Shown here one piece after another: positions 22,027 through 32,486 of a DNA stretch of 64,000 nucleotides. Each line of letters begins with the position of its first letter. Position 1 is the first letter of the stretch. The notes below the pieces were generated by a model. The model ran no database searches. It was not told the origin of the DNA and saw only the letters and a program-made list of their open reading frames with translations. This DNA comes from Stentor coeruleus (Eukaryota; Ciliophora; Heterotrichea; Heterotrichida; Stentoridae). Both the position numbers and the translations under genes were made by a program. The stretch is taken from contig MPUH01000328.1 in assembly GCA_001970955.1 (NCBI GenBank), forward strand, positions 1-64,000, given 5' to 3'.

Positions 22027-23470
22027 ATGGAAATCACAACATTTTCTGAAGAATTACAAAAAGCTTGTCGTCTTGGTGATATAAACACCTTAAAAATAAG
22101 CCTAAATGAAAATCCTCATCTGCTTAATCAAGTTGACAGCAAGTTAAAATGGAGCCTTCTTTATCGTACAGTGATTTTTAGGCATATTGAAGCAACTGAG
22201 TATCTTTTACAAGAAGGAGCTGATCCAAATATAAAAAATAAACTTGGAGAGACTCCTTTGCATCAAGCAGCTGAAAACTCTCAGGAAAAACTTGTAAAAT
22301 TGCTCCTTGAACACAAAGCTGACCCCAATTCTCAACAAAATGGTAAGAAAATATACAGATGGTAACACTCCGTTACATCAATCAGTTTTCAAAGGTAACG
22401 AGAAAATTGTGGCAATTCTTCTAAGCTACAAAGCAGATCCAAATATCCCAAATAGTGTCTTCAGAAAAACCCCTCTTCACTATGCAGTCGAATATAACCA
22501 TCATGAGATAGTGAAAATAATCATGAATTCAGGAGGTAATGCTAATATCAAAGATAATACTGATAAAAGTCCCTTAGACATATCATCAGGATTAATAAGA
22601 ACTTTTCTCATAAAATCTTCTCGATCATTAACCAATTCACCTCTTCTTTTCCCAAGCGCAGAACCAGTTGAAAAAATTCCATCAATCTCAAGCCAAATTT
22701 TTAATGGTTTAATTCTATCTCCTATAAAAAATAAAAACTATATCAAAAAGCCTAGTTTTTCAACATCAACTCTTTTTGAACCAGATGATGAGAAATCTCA
22801 ATTAGATTTCCGCCTTTCACAAGCTTTTTCTTTTGGTGGATGTGATAAAAAGCATCTAATCAATTGGTTAGAAAGTGTTAAACTTGATTGTTTATATGAT
22901 ATTCTTATAAATGCTGGTTATGATGATATTGAACAAATGGCCTCACAGATGATGAGTTGTATGCCAATAACTGAAGAAAACTTACAGAAAATCGGTATTG
23001 AGAAACCTGGCTATAGAAAAAGACTATTAGCTGCATTAGATGAAGAAAGTAGACCTTATAAATCTTCAAGAAGAACTCATAGAGCTCAACAAAGTAATCC
23101 TCTTAAATGCTGTATGGTTGCTATACCTTTAAATTTAGGATTTATGCCTATTACTGAACTTGAAAAATGGCTTAGTTTACAAGGACTTGAATATACTTAT
23201 AAAGGATTTGTTGATGCAGGATATGATGATTTAGAACATATGCTTGCATTGATGAATACTAAGTGGGAAATTACGGAAGAAAATTTGATGAAGGAGATTG
23301 GGATTAAAAAACAAGGACATAGATATAAAATATTGGCTAAACTTAAAGCGGATAGTATTGGATTTGATACAATGAAGAAAGGAGGAGTTACTTCAAGGTA
23401 TAAAAAAGATGATTTGGCTATTGAGAGGAATACTAATACTACAGCTTGTAGTTCATGTGTGGTTGTGTAA
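22027..23470 (+). CDS. Ankyrin-repeat and double SAM-domain protein with CaaX-like end
   Basis: Two overlapping open frames join through a 16-nt intron, GTAAGAAAATATACAG, at 22343-22358, restoring an ankyrin repeat (NDGNTPLHQ). The spliced length is 476 codons (475 residues). Residues about 5-185 hold about five ankyrin repeats (GETPLHQAAE, GNTPLHQSVF, KTPLHYAVE, KSPLDIS). After a linker come two SAM domains: about 268-335 (INWLESVKLDCLYDILINAGYDD) and about 370-435 (LEKWLSLQGLEYTYKGFVDAGYDD). The tail ends CSSCVVV, where the final CVVV fits a CaaX box. SAM and ankyrin modules both mediate protein assembly, as in Shank/ANKS-type scaffolds. I infer a membrane-attached scaffold. The only 16-nt intron found. 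Confidence 0.85.
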
Positions 23471-23951
23471 GTTTTGATAATATAAAGGATTGTAAATGGT
23501 AAATTTAATAAGAATTTTGTGTTAAGATTATATGATGATGTTATAAAGAGTATATTAGATAATAGGGTAACTACAAAGATTTGTGTAGAAATATTGGCAA
23601 ATGCTATAAGATATATAATTTTAACTTTTTTATGACTAGATTATAACTCTATATCAAAAAAAAATTACATCTTTATAACCAACAGACCTTTAAAACTTAA
23701 TTTTTTTCATACATTTTAATAACTAAGCTCACATCCACTTATAAATTCCCACCTTTCTTCAACCCATACAAAAATTATTTCTCATTTTCCATCTTAATCA
23801 ATCACCNCATCCACTTATAAATTCCCACCTTTCTTCAACCCATACAAAAATTATTTCTCATTTTCCATCTTAATCAATCACCAAAGCAAATTAACTCTTC
23901 AAATCATATATCGAATACCATTGTAGAAGAATAATAAATAAAGGATAAATG
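23471..23951. other. Intergenic with an N-joint
   Basis: 3' flank of the ankyrin-SAM gene, then a C/A-rich 5' flank of the STE20 kinase gene. Holds the 75-bp repeat around the N at 23807. Confidence 0.6.
23732..23882. repeat. 75-bp direct repeat around a single N (assembly joint)
   Basis: 23732-23806 and 23808-23882 are identical, separated only by N 23807. Probably one genomic copy. It sits about 70 bp before the start of the STE20 kinase gene. Confidence 0.9.
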
Positions 23952-25193
23952 GATGTGCTCGTTAGTGTATTCAAGCCGAACAGCAAGTGTAGCAACTGCT
24001 TCACAAAATTTAAACTCAATAAACGTCGTAAATGCTGTATATGTAGTAAGTACTAACTAGAATTATTATTTTGCAAGGGTTGTTCAATCAAAGAAAATCA
24101 TCCATCTCTAGGTTTCTTAGCTCCAAAAAGGTACTGCAAGCGCTGCCATAGTAACTGTCACGGGACAACACGTCCAGCTTCATCCCAAGAAACCAATAAA
24201 AACTCTCCACAAGTCACAGTAAAAGAAGAAATCCCAAACTTACCACGAAGGCATGAAGAAAGCAAAACCCTTCCTTCATTACAAAATGTATCATCCAAAT
24301 AGTTCCAAGAGCAAAAAAGCATAGTAAGCATCTCTACAAAAAACCCTGAAGAACTCTATACAATAATAAGAAAAATAGGTGAAGGGGGTTCAGGGAGTAT
24401 ATTTGCTGTACAGAACAAAAGAACTTTAGAAAACTATGCAATGAAACGCATACCAATAAAAAATTCAACTCAACAAAACCAGATTTTAAATGAAATTTCA
24501 TTGACAATGTTAAGTAGGAATGCAAATGTTGTAAATTACTATGAGTCTTATAGCTATAGTAATTGTCTTTGGATTATTGTTGAACTTATGAGAGCATCTC
24601 TTACTGATTTAGTACTTGATAAAGCTGGGGATATACCTGAAGAATATATTGCTTATATATGTAAAGAAATAATACAAGGGCTTGTGAGTATGCATACTCA
24701 ATATAGGGTACATAGGGATGTAAAAAGTGATAATATACTTTTAGGGGCTAATGGAGAAGTAAAATTAGGAGATTTCGGATATGCTGCTCAATTGACTGCG
24801 GAACAAAGTATGAGAAATACTATTGTTGGAACACCAAGTTGGATGGCTCCAGAATTAGCGATTGGAGAAAAGTATGATGAAAAAGTTGATATTTGGGCTT
24901 TAGGGATTGTGTCTATTGAAATTGCTGATGGCGAACCACCTCATTTGAAAGAAAACCCTATGAAAACTTTATATCTTATTGCTACAGGACCACCACCTAC
25001 ATTGAAAAACCCTATGAAATGGTCTGAACAGTTTCAAAGTTTTGTTAATGCTTGTTTGGTTAAAAACTCTAAGGAGAGACCTTCAGCTCAGATGCTTTTG
25101 AGTCATGAGTTTTTACAGATTGTCAACTCGTCGAGTCAAGGAAATTTTAGCAGGTATTTAACTTTGTGGGCGAATAAAAAAAGGAGAGTTTAA
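23952..25193 (+). CDS. FYVE-type zinc finger plus STE20/PAK-like protein kinase
   Basis: Two 15-nt introns, GTAAGTACTAACTAG (24046-24060) and GTATCATCCAAATAG (24288-24302), remove the two in-frame stops. From ATG 23952 the spliced frame is 404 codons. The N-terminus has the paired cysteines of a FYVE-related finger: RRKCCIC, FCKGC, YCKRC. The expected first pair (CSNC, then F, then RRKCC) is read in the frame of the overlapping ATG at 23948, one base off, with the shift at the TTT of 23999-24001. So either a 1-nt assembly insertion or a recent frameshift has changed the N-terminus. The kinase domain (about 140-395) has GEGGSGSIF, AMKRI, HRDVKSDNILL, DFGYA, GTPSWMAPE and VDIWALGI: STE20 group, PAK-like. 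The next gene, convergent, is Mob1. Confidence 0.88.
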
Positions 25194-25375
25194 GTAATAT
25201 AGAAAATCATATGGAGGGTTTATTAAGGAAAATGAGGATTTTGATATGAAAATATTCGATTTTTTAGTATTGATTATGGATTATTATTAAGATTTTTAAG
25301 AGAATATAAATAGTTTATATGAAGATTTTTTATATGTTAAAGTTGTGCTTATCCTAAATTTTTATTTCTTGGATC

Positions 25376-26050
25376 TTAGTTACCAGAAGCTTCTCGTTCC
25401 ATTCTTTCCCTACCTCGTTCTCGAAACTGCTGTATGAGTTCAGCAAGAGGAGCTAATTCTTTTTGGTCGACTAGTTTGAATCTGTCTATAAAAAATATAA
25501 AATGCTTGAAACAAGTGTTTAGATGATATTCCATACCTAAACTCATTATATGCTGAAAATGCGTATGATATATATGCGCATAAACTCTAAACAGTCTTTT
25601 AAAAATCACTTTTATTGTCGAGAGGAAGTTCTTAGAAAAAGCTACTCCTATTTGCGTAGGAAACAAGGATTCATTATTCAATTGGCTTTCTACCCAGGTC
25701 ATGAGAAAATCAATATACTCTGATGCAGAAACTTTTAAAGGAGTTTTAATGTTTTGCCCATCAGCCCAAAGATATTCGTATTTTGGTCCTGCTGACATAA
25801 TAGGACAAGTTTCAGGAGTGCAGAACTCAAGAAGAGCTCCATAGATGAGGTTGATTTCATTATAAAATTCGATTGTATTCACTGCCAACCATTCGTTCAA
25901 GTCTTCACCTGTTGGTAATTCAACTGCAAGGTCTAGATTTCCTGAGCCCAGGGTCATTTTAGCTATTTGTTTTAATCCGTAGCCACGTTGGCCTTTTTCA
26001 ATTCTCTTCTTCGGCCTGAAACTCTTGTTTTTGTCTGAGCCTTTATCCAT
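25376..26050 (-). CDS. MOB1: Mob1 kinase activator
   Basis: A 224-residue, full-length Mob1/phocein protein. Visible features are GNLDLAVELPTGEDLNEWLAVNTIEFYN, CTPETCPIMSAGPKYEYLWADG with zinc ligands C77 and C82, and the HTHFQHIM...HLNTCFKHFIFF region with the histidine ligands (162-167 cluster). Mob1 binds and activates NDR/LATS kinases downstream of STE20-type (Hippo/MST) kinases in mitotic exit and Hippo pathways. In Stentor coeruleus, Mob1 is published as a polarity and patterning protein required for normal morphogenesis and regeneration. Convergent with the STE20-like kinase gene, 182 bp apart. Intronless. Confidence 0.95.
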   Translation of the reverse strand: MDKGSDKNKSFRPKKRIEKGQRGYGLKQIAKMTLGSGNLDLAVELPTGEDLNEWLAVNTIEFYNEINLIYGALLEFCTPETCPIMSAGPKYEYLWADGQNIKTPLKVSASEYIDFLMTWVESQLNNESLFPTQIGVAFSKNFLSTIKVIFKRLFRVYAHIYHTHFQHIMSLGMEYHLNTCFKHFIFFIDRFKLVDQKELAPLAELIQQFRERGRERMEREASGN

Positions 26051-26962
26051 TTATTTGTTCAAAATATTAGAAAATCTATGAAAAATTTTCGTTAGGGTAG
26101 TAAAAATTAACGGAGATTTTGAGAATTTGATAGGAATTACTAAGAAGGGGTTTTTGGTATGAGTTTTGAGAGGAGTTGGATTTTTTTAGATGGGAAAAGG
26201 ATTTGAAAAGAAGGATTTTGTTGGCTTTGATGGGAAATTTGAAAATGTTTGAAATGGGTTATGGGATAATGTTGATTTTATATGAGAAATATAGTAAGTT
26301 AATTGAAAGATAGAGGATTTTTTTGGTTTTTATTTAAGGTAGGAGATGGGAATTTTATATTTTTATACTTTTGAAAAGTGGGTAGGAAGGAGGATTTAGT
26401 GAGGTTTAGTTTTTAAAAAAATGTGCTAGTGTTATTAAACATAAGAAAAAGTAGGATATGCTTTGATTTTTGTATTAACTTATTAAAAACATTCAAATAN
26501 TGCTTTGATTTTTGTATTAACTTATTAAAAACATTCAAATATAAACACATAATCTTATTGAACTACATAAAAATCCTCTAGAAAAAACTAAAACCTCAAA
26601 ATACTAGAACTCATAATACGATCTAACAATAAAATTTAACTTAACTACATATTTTTTTCATTCACAATAGCCAAATCTAAATCTAATTTCCAAGCAATTC
26701 TCAATTTTTCCCCAACTTCATCAGATTTTCTTATTTCCATAACTTACCCTAACACATACGACTACACCCAACAATAAAATCTTAACTTATCATTTTTACC
26801 TAAAACCCCCCTAAATTTATATGATCATCCATAACCCATTCCCAAAAAACCATAACCCAAACCCATCTTCCAAGCAATCCTCTCTAAAATCTTCTATTCA
26901 TATTCTTCAATCCTAATACCTTACTAAAATCAAATTTTTTATTAATAAAATTATCAATACCT
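26051..26962. other. Intergenic with an N-joint
   Basis: 26060-26450 is G/T-rich (5' flank of Mob1). 26540-26962 is C/A-rich (3' flank of the next minus-strand gene). Contains the repeat around N 26500. No gene. Confidence 0.6.
26459..26541. repeat. 41-bp direct repeat around a single N (assembly joint)
   Basis: 26459-26499 equals 26501-26541, split by the N at 26500. It sits at the point where the strand bias switches. Confidence 0.9.
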
Positions 26963-27709
26963 TTAAAAAACAAGACAATTTTCTAATCTACACATAGTAC
27001 ACTTACTTTCTGTTTCAAAAACTATATTTTGTTCAGATAATTCAACACCCATACTTTTATCATCTCCAATTTCTTTAATCTCAACTTTAGCCTTATCAAT
27101 AATTGACACATTTCCTACTTCTATCATAGATGCGCTTTCACAGGCACATTTTAAATCCTGTCTTTCTACACCAATTCTAGGATCCATAGTCTCATATCTT
27201 TTAAACTCTTTATAATCAGAAACACCATTTAATTGGCTTAACGATTTCATCAATCCACTTTGCCATATCAAAGTACTAAAAACTGACTCTACTGTTTCTG
27301 TATACATAAAAGATAGGTTCCCTGAGCTTTTTTCACTTGAATTTTCAAATAAAAAATCAATATTCTCATTCATAATCATCTCGTCACAAGGCACATCTTC
27401 TTCTTCAATTAAATCTTTTATTTTTTTTTCTATATCTTCATTATTATCACTGTATATTTTCCCCAAATTCCCACAATAAAATTTCCTATCCTTATCCTTA
27501 TCATTCACAACACAACTATTATTATTTTTCATAATAATATCTAAAACCCTATTTTCCTTATCATCCTCATCAGTACAAGTTTCAGCCATACAATTCATCA
27601 CATGATCAAAATTTTGCAAAGATTGTACTCTTGACCTGTCACTAGTCTCAACATCAAAATTCTGTGAATCTTTTTGGTTTTTAAAACTTTTATCCAAACT
27701 TTTTTTCAT
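26963..27709 (-). CDS. Acidic low-complexity protein with CaaX box, unknown
   Basis: A 248-residue protein that I do not recognise. It is rich in D, E, N and S, with no clear fold; a short hydrophobic patch (ESVFSTLIWQSGLMKSLSQL) lies about 135-155. The C-terminus is cysteine-rich (CTMCRLENCLVF) and ends in CLVF, a good CaaX prenylation box identical to that of the CK1-like kinase at 60753-62225. I infer a disordered protein tethered to membrane. Its ATG is only 26 bp from the ATG of the divergent, broken PCID2 gene. Intronless. Confidence 0.6.
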   Translation of the reverse strand: MKKSLDKSFKNQKDSQNFDVETSDRSRVQSLQNFDHVMNCMAETCTDEDDKENRVLDIIMKNNNSCVVNDKDKDRKFYCGNLGKIYSDNNEDIEKKIKDLIEEEDVPCDEMIMNENIDFLFENSSEKSSGNLSFMYTETVESVFSTLIWQSGLMKSLSQLNGVSDYKEFKRYETMDPRIGVERQDLKCACESASMIEVGNVSIIDKAKVEIKEIGDDKSMGVELSEQNIVFETESKCTMCRLENCLVF

Positions 27710-27735
27710 TTATTACAGGAATTATTATTAAAAAT

Positions 27736-28907
27736 ATGAACAAGCCAACTTTTCAAAGGTGGTTAAATGAATGCATAGTCGGGTTTATAAATTATTCTGA
27801 AGACGATCTTATCCGTTTATTATTCAAAAGCAATATCCAATCTATGTCCTATAGTTCAAATTTCAAGTAAATTATAGAAGATACATTAAATAAAGGGTCT
27901 TCTAAAATAGATACTGACAAAATTGTGTTAATTATGTTCCTAGAAGAGCATGTGTTATCTTTAACTAATCGTATAAAAACTTTTAGACATAAAATTTAGC
28001 TTTTAGAATCTCATAAAGCTTTTTAAAGAAGAAGAAAATGGTTATGCATATATAAACATCATAAAAGAATATGCAAAAAAGCTATTTCGTGAAGTGATTA
28101 AAAGCTCAAATTTAGGATAAATTTGTGAATTCATTAAGAATGCTTATGAGTTCATGTCAAATTACTAGACTTCCACCATATTCTCAAGTGATTCGATTGT
28201 ATTATGCTTTAAACATGGTTGTTTATACAAAAAGATGTTTTAAAAGCTACAAAATTTTATGAGTTTGTTAAGAATAGTCAGTAATGAGCATTCGAAACTC
28301 CCATCATTAGATAATTACCCAAAAGTCAGCAAGTAGATTTTAAATGCTATGAAGGAAGATTTCATATTTATGAACAAGAACTTAATCAAGCTGAAGAATG
28401 TTTTGATTTCGCTTTTAGACTATGCAATAAAGACAATTTTAGGAGCAAAAGATTAGTTTTAAGGTATTTAATACCTGTAAGGGCGAATAAAGGGATTTTC
28501 CCAACACAAGCTTTATTGATAAAATGCAAACTTACAGATCTAAGCGAGGTCCTCACAAGTCTTAAACAGGGAAATATTCAGTTTTTTAATGAAATTTTAG
28601 AAGCAAATCAAGACAAATTCATTAAGCAAGGGATATATATAATGCTTGAAAGTCTCAAACTCTTCGCATACCGCAATCTTTTCAAACGTACTCAGTCTAT
28701 ACTTAAAACTACTCAAGTCAAGCTTTTTTCTTTCTCAACGGCCCTGGCCATCGCTAGATTAAAAACATCAGTCTTTTAGACATCAAATGTATCCTAGTTA
28801 ATCTCATCAACAAAAAATGGATAAAAGGGTATATCAATTCCTGCCAAAAAGCAGTTGTCTTCAGCAAAGTTGACCCATTTCCCAAAATCATTGAAATCTC
28901 AGATTAA
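27736..28907 (+). pseudogene. PCID2: Broken PCID2 (TREX-2 / Thp1 family, PCI domain) gene
   Basis: Conserved PCID2 blocks lie in order on the plus strand. VDFKCYEGRFHIYEQELNQA is followed by EECFDFAFRLCNKDN and RLVLRYLIPVRANKG. Then come GIYIMLESLKLFAYRNLFK, and finally CILVNLINKKWIKGYI with SKVDPFP close to the stop at 28905-28907. The family acts in mRNA export and proteasome-related complexes. The frame carries five in-frame TAA/TAG codons (after NFK, HKI, NLG, SNY and KMF), none inside a plausible 15- or 16-nt intron, plus three one-base shifts at A or T runs. Allowing those shifts, the length is 391 codons, close to human PCID2 (399 residues). So this is a nearly full-length, recently broken copy, or the assembly is faulty here. 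Confidence 0.8.
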
Positions 28908-28936
28908 CTGCAAATATTTACGAATTAACTATAATT

Positions 28937-29596
28937 TCAATAAAAATCAGTTATAAAAGACTCCTTAGCTTTAGGACTAAAAAAATCCCTACATGCAAAA
29001 TCCTTCATAACTCCACTTATCCTAAGTTCTGGAATCGACCTTTTCGATCTAACACTAAGACTTGCTTTAGTCTGTGGGATAAGTTCTCTTTTAAAAATCC
29101 TTGCTTTTCTGTCAAGTCTTTTTACAACAGTTTCTTCAGGGATTTTTTTCTCAGGATTCACCAAAGAAGTATTAGCCCTTATACGTAAAGGTGTCCATTT
29201 AAGTCTACGGAAATTCTTTTTTTTAGTCCTTAATGAAAAGGGTTTTGGATTGATTTTAGGTTTGATTGTTGGGGATACTTCATTAGAATGTATATCTTTA
29301 TAGTCACGTAATGATGATAAAGAAACTTTGTTACCTTCAAAAGCAAAGAATAATGCTTGGGAACTATGAAGATAAGTTCCAGGTTTTTTAGGGATTTTAC
29401 GGAAATAGTTGTGGTTATAGACTTGCGAAGTTTCATGTAGGGATTCGCAAGGGTGATAAAAACTGTAGGATTTCTTGTTTATGGCTGAATGCGTTGTTAG
29501 TCGGATTTTGGAATTTCTTATGATGATCTTGGGCTTAGGTTCTTCTGGTTTCTCGTCGGGGATGTCGTCGAAGTTTGTAAAGCCTGAAAAATCCAT
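28937..29596 (-). CDS. Basic protein of unknown function
   Basis: A 219-residue, lysine/arginine- and serine-rich protein with an acidic first 20 residues (MDFSGFTNFDDIPDEKPEEP). There are no membrane segments or known motifs. Likely intrinsically disordered and possibly cytoskeletal, as many ciliate-specific basal-body and cortical proteins are, but this is only an impression. It ends 29 bp from the PCID2 pseudogene stop (convergent). Codon use and flank bias support a real gene. Confidence 0.6.
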   Translation of the reverse strand: MDFSGFTNFDDIPDEKPEEPKPKIIIRNSKIRLTTHSAINKKSYSFYHPCESLHETSQVYNHNYFRKIPKKPGTYLHSSQALFFAFEGNKVSLSSLRDYKDIHSNEVSPTIKPKINPKPFSLRTKKKNFRRLKWTPLRIRANTSLVNPEKKIPEETVVKRLDRKARIFKRELIPQTKASLSVRSKRSIPELRISGVMKDFACRDFFSPKAKESFITDFY

Positions 29597-30424
29597 TGTG
29601 GAAATGTGATGTTTTATATAAGAATGAAAAGTTTAGAGATATGGAGATAGTTTTTTATTGATAAAAGGCTTTTGATGAGAGGATGAGAGGATTTTGAGAA
29701 GAGGATTATGTGAGATGATGAGGAAAGGTTTGAGTTTTTTGGATGAGATGAAATTTTGTTGTGGGGAAAGTTTTTGGATTTGGATTTGAAGAAGGGTAGG
29801 ATTGGTAAAGGGTTAAAGATAGGGTTAGGATTAGATACTAAGTTTACTGTATTTTATACAAGAGGAATTATAAGGTTTTTATGAATAAAGTTTGCATTTT
29901 TTAAAAAAATAAATTGTGATAGAGTTTATAAAATATAAGTTGTGTTTATATATTGGAGATCATAAAGAGGAAATTTTTTTTACTAGTATTATCTTTGTAG
30001 AATTTAAATTTTGTATATTTTTTATTATCAAAACTGCATATTATGTTCAATCTTTTTGTGAGAATTGATTTTAGATTATAGTACAAACACTAATAAAAAA
30101 TCAATCATATAAAAAAAAATATAGTTTTCATCTAATCCTAATAATTAGCATCCCCAACACTTTAATCTTAAAAAAAAAAACTAAAACCCCACTCTTTTCT
30201 TTTCCCAACACCTAATCCATATTTATAATCTAATAATTTCTTACCTTTTCCTACGTGTTTTTATCCTCATCTTCTCAATTCAAAAAATCATATCCAACCT
30301 CAGCCTTCCATAAAAAACCTTTTCCAGCCCCCCAAATTTCCTAATCCCATAACTTAAATCCTTAATATCAACCCTAACATAAACAAACCTATTTCAAAAT
30401 AACACATTTTATAATATAAAGAAT
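29597..30424. other. Divergent intergenic region
   Basis: 29600-29880 is G/T-rich (5' flank of the minus-strand gene) and 30090-30424 is C/A-rich (5' flank of the RING gene), with an AT-rich middle. No gene. Confidence 0.6.
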
Positions 30425-31213
30425 ATGTGTCAGAAATTCTCATGGTAACTATTAAAAAGCAACGACCTCTTCATATTCTTTGCCATAAGTTATTCAATAT
30501 TAAACTTATTCATAGAATGGGACAATTTCACGTATTAATCACATAGTCAATGTGCAAGACCAATTCATTGCTGGCTATTAATAGCTCTTTTAGGTATCCT
30601 TTTATATCGTGTATTAGTAATTATATTCAAAACAGATGAAGACGATGATGATGACGAAATGGGGATTTTTAAAATCAATTTGTTTAAAAGTGGCTATAAA
30701 GCTCATACAATTATTTATGTTGGAATCCTTTACCCTTTATTTACAATATGGACTTTATTAGGAACTGTATGGTATTTAGAAGATACAACAGTTGAGCCTA
30801 AATGTTTATCATCTGAGAATTCTATGGATTGGTATTTCTTAACTTGGATTATTTCATTTTATGCGATGACTATAATATTTACTACAATCATATTATACTC
30901 AGCTATAATAAACTATAGGAATTACATGTTTGAACAACAATTTACAAGTTTATTAAATCAATATGAAGGTTTAGAAGCTCCTGATATGAGATTTGGTATA
31001 AATGGATTGAGTCCAGAACAAATAATCAAACTTCCTATTGAAACTGTTAATGAAAATGATGGAGTTTGCTCAATATGCTTAGATGGTTTTATAGAACAGG
31101 ATAAAGCTAGAGTTATGCCTTGTTCTCATAAATATCATATTTTATGTATTGATAAGTGGCTTATGCAGCATTCGTCTTGCCCTCTTTGCAAAGTTGAATG
31201 CACATTAAATTAG
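30425..31213 (+). CDS. Multi-span RING-H2 E3 ubiquitin ligase
   Basis: Start is ATG 30425. Two 15-nt introns, GTAACTATTAAAAAG (30445-30459) and GTATTAATCACATAG (30532-30546), restore a 253-codon frame (252 residues). Four hydrophobic segments are visible: about 7-24, 36-54, 80-100 and 125-150. An acidic linker (DEDDDDDE) follows the second. The C-terminus is a RING-H2 finger: C-x2-C (CSIC), MPCSHKYHILCIDKW with the paired His, and CPLC. Membrane RING-H2 proteins of this size act in ER or endosomal ubiquitination. The next gene on the same strand starts 57 bp downstream. Confidence 0.85.
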
Positions 31214-31270
31214 GTAATTGTAAGATCCTTTATCTATTTTTTAAAGAGTATATGAGAGATTATAGGATTT

Positions 31271-31750
31271 ATGGCTATGACTTGTATAAATATGGGTGTG
31301 ATGGATGATGAGTACTTCTATGTGCCTAAAACTGTACTGCCAGAACATGAACAACGGGCAGCTGATAAGCAGTGCACTATGTTAAAACTGGACTTTATTA
31401 GGAAATGGGTGGTGAAAGGGAATCTAGATCTCTTCAAGACTGAGCAAGAGCGTGATTGGGCTTATATTGTCCGTAAAGAGTATCGTTACCATCAGAAAAA
31501 AGCTATAGGCGAAGGAATAGCTTATACTTCCTTAGCCACAGTTGTCTATTCATTACTTATCAAGCAGGTGTCATTTAAGCCACTTGCCCTGTTCTTTGTA
31601 GTGACTCCTTTCTTAGTGACTCCAAGGCTAAGCAAAGATTGTAGAAGAATGTTTGAAATGCTTAATGTCGGCACTGAATATGAACTGGGAGCTGAAAGAA
31701 ATCGAGTTTTAGAAGAATGCAATAGGATATCAAAAAGAGCTGATTTCTAG
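31271..31750 (+). CDS. Small protein with a hydrophobic hairpin, unknown
   Basis: A 159-residue protein. About 20 residues from an N-terminal acidic patch (MDDEYFYVP) begins a charged helical region (about 30-75). Two adjacent hydrophobic segments (about 84-99 and 103-118, with SFKPLALFFVVTPFLVTP) follow, then a charged C-terminal helix. It could be a mitochondrial or ER hairpin protein. I do not recognise the family. It starts 57 bp after the RING gene stop, in the same direction. G+C and codon use are higher than in most neighbours, suggesting good expression. Confidence 0.65.
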   Translation: MAMTCINMGVMDDEYFYVPKTVLPEHEQRAADKQCTMLKLDFIRKWVVKGNLDLFKTEQERDWAYIVRKEYRYHQKKAIGEGIAYTSLATVVYSLLIKQVSFKPLALFFVVTPFLVTPRLSKDCRRMFEMLNVGTEYELGAERNRVLEECNRISKRADF

Positions 31751-32486
31751 ATGACTAGATAATAGCTAATAGAGATATTTTGAAAATAATAGGCTGATAT
31801 GAAAAATATGTTTGGTTTTTATTGTCGGAATTATTAGAGGATTATGTGAAGGAGAAGGATTTTATTGGAAAAAAAAGATTTTTGATAGCTTTTGAATATG
31901 GTGATAAGATGATTTTTTGATGGAGATTTTTGTATTGAAGTGTTATGTGAGATTGAAGATTTTTATAGAGGTGTTGGAGGAATTGTAGAGTGGGTTTTTT
32001 ATGGATTTTTGGGTTAAAAGTATATGGATAATGAGGTTTATGTAAGGGTTTTTTTGTATAGATGGAATATTGTAGTGATGGTTTTGATTAAGATAAAGTG
32101 AATATTTTATTATAATTTTCGAGTTTATTTATATAGATTTATAAGAGTATTATGCGTTTATAAATAATTTGTATAAAGTATGATATTATATCATGTAATG
32201 TTTAGCTTAAAATAAAATTTTATTATATATTCATATGAAATCAAGGCACTTTATAAAAGTTACCTTTAAACCTAAAAAAAATATATTTGAAGCATAAAAT
32301 ATTCCATAACTTATTTAGCATATATTTTCACAACTATAATCCTATAAAATATAAACAAAAAAATTATCAAACCATATATCCAAAGCATAAAAAATCCTAT
32401 AAACATCCCCTAAACACTTATTCATAATAACTAAATATTACATAAAAACATAAACTTACTTTTCCAGCAAAAAACCCCTCTAAAAA
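31751..32486. other. Convergent intergenic region
   Basis: 31800-32100 is G/T-rich, 32100-32300 is AT-rich, 32300-32486 is C/A-rich. No gene. Confidence 0.6.

Noticed and set aside
27736-28907. A genetic code with UAA/UAG as glutamine for this organism
   Set aside because: More than 25 intact genes here end at TAA or TAG and have no internal ones, and interruptions in most other genes are removed by 15-nt introns. The PCID2 locus alone cannot support a code change.
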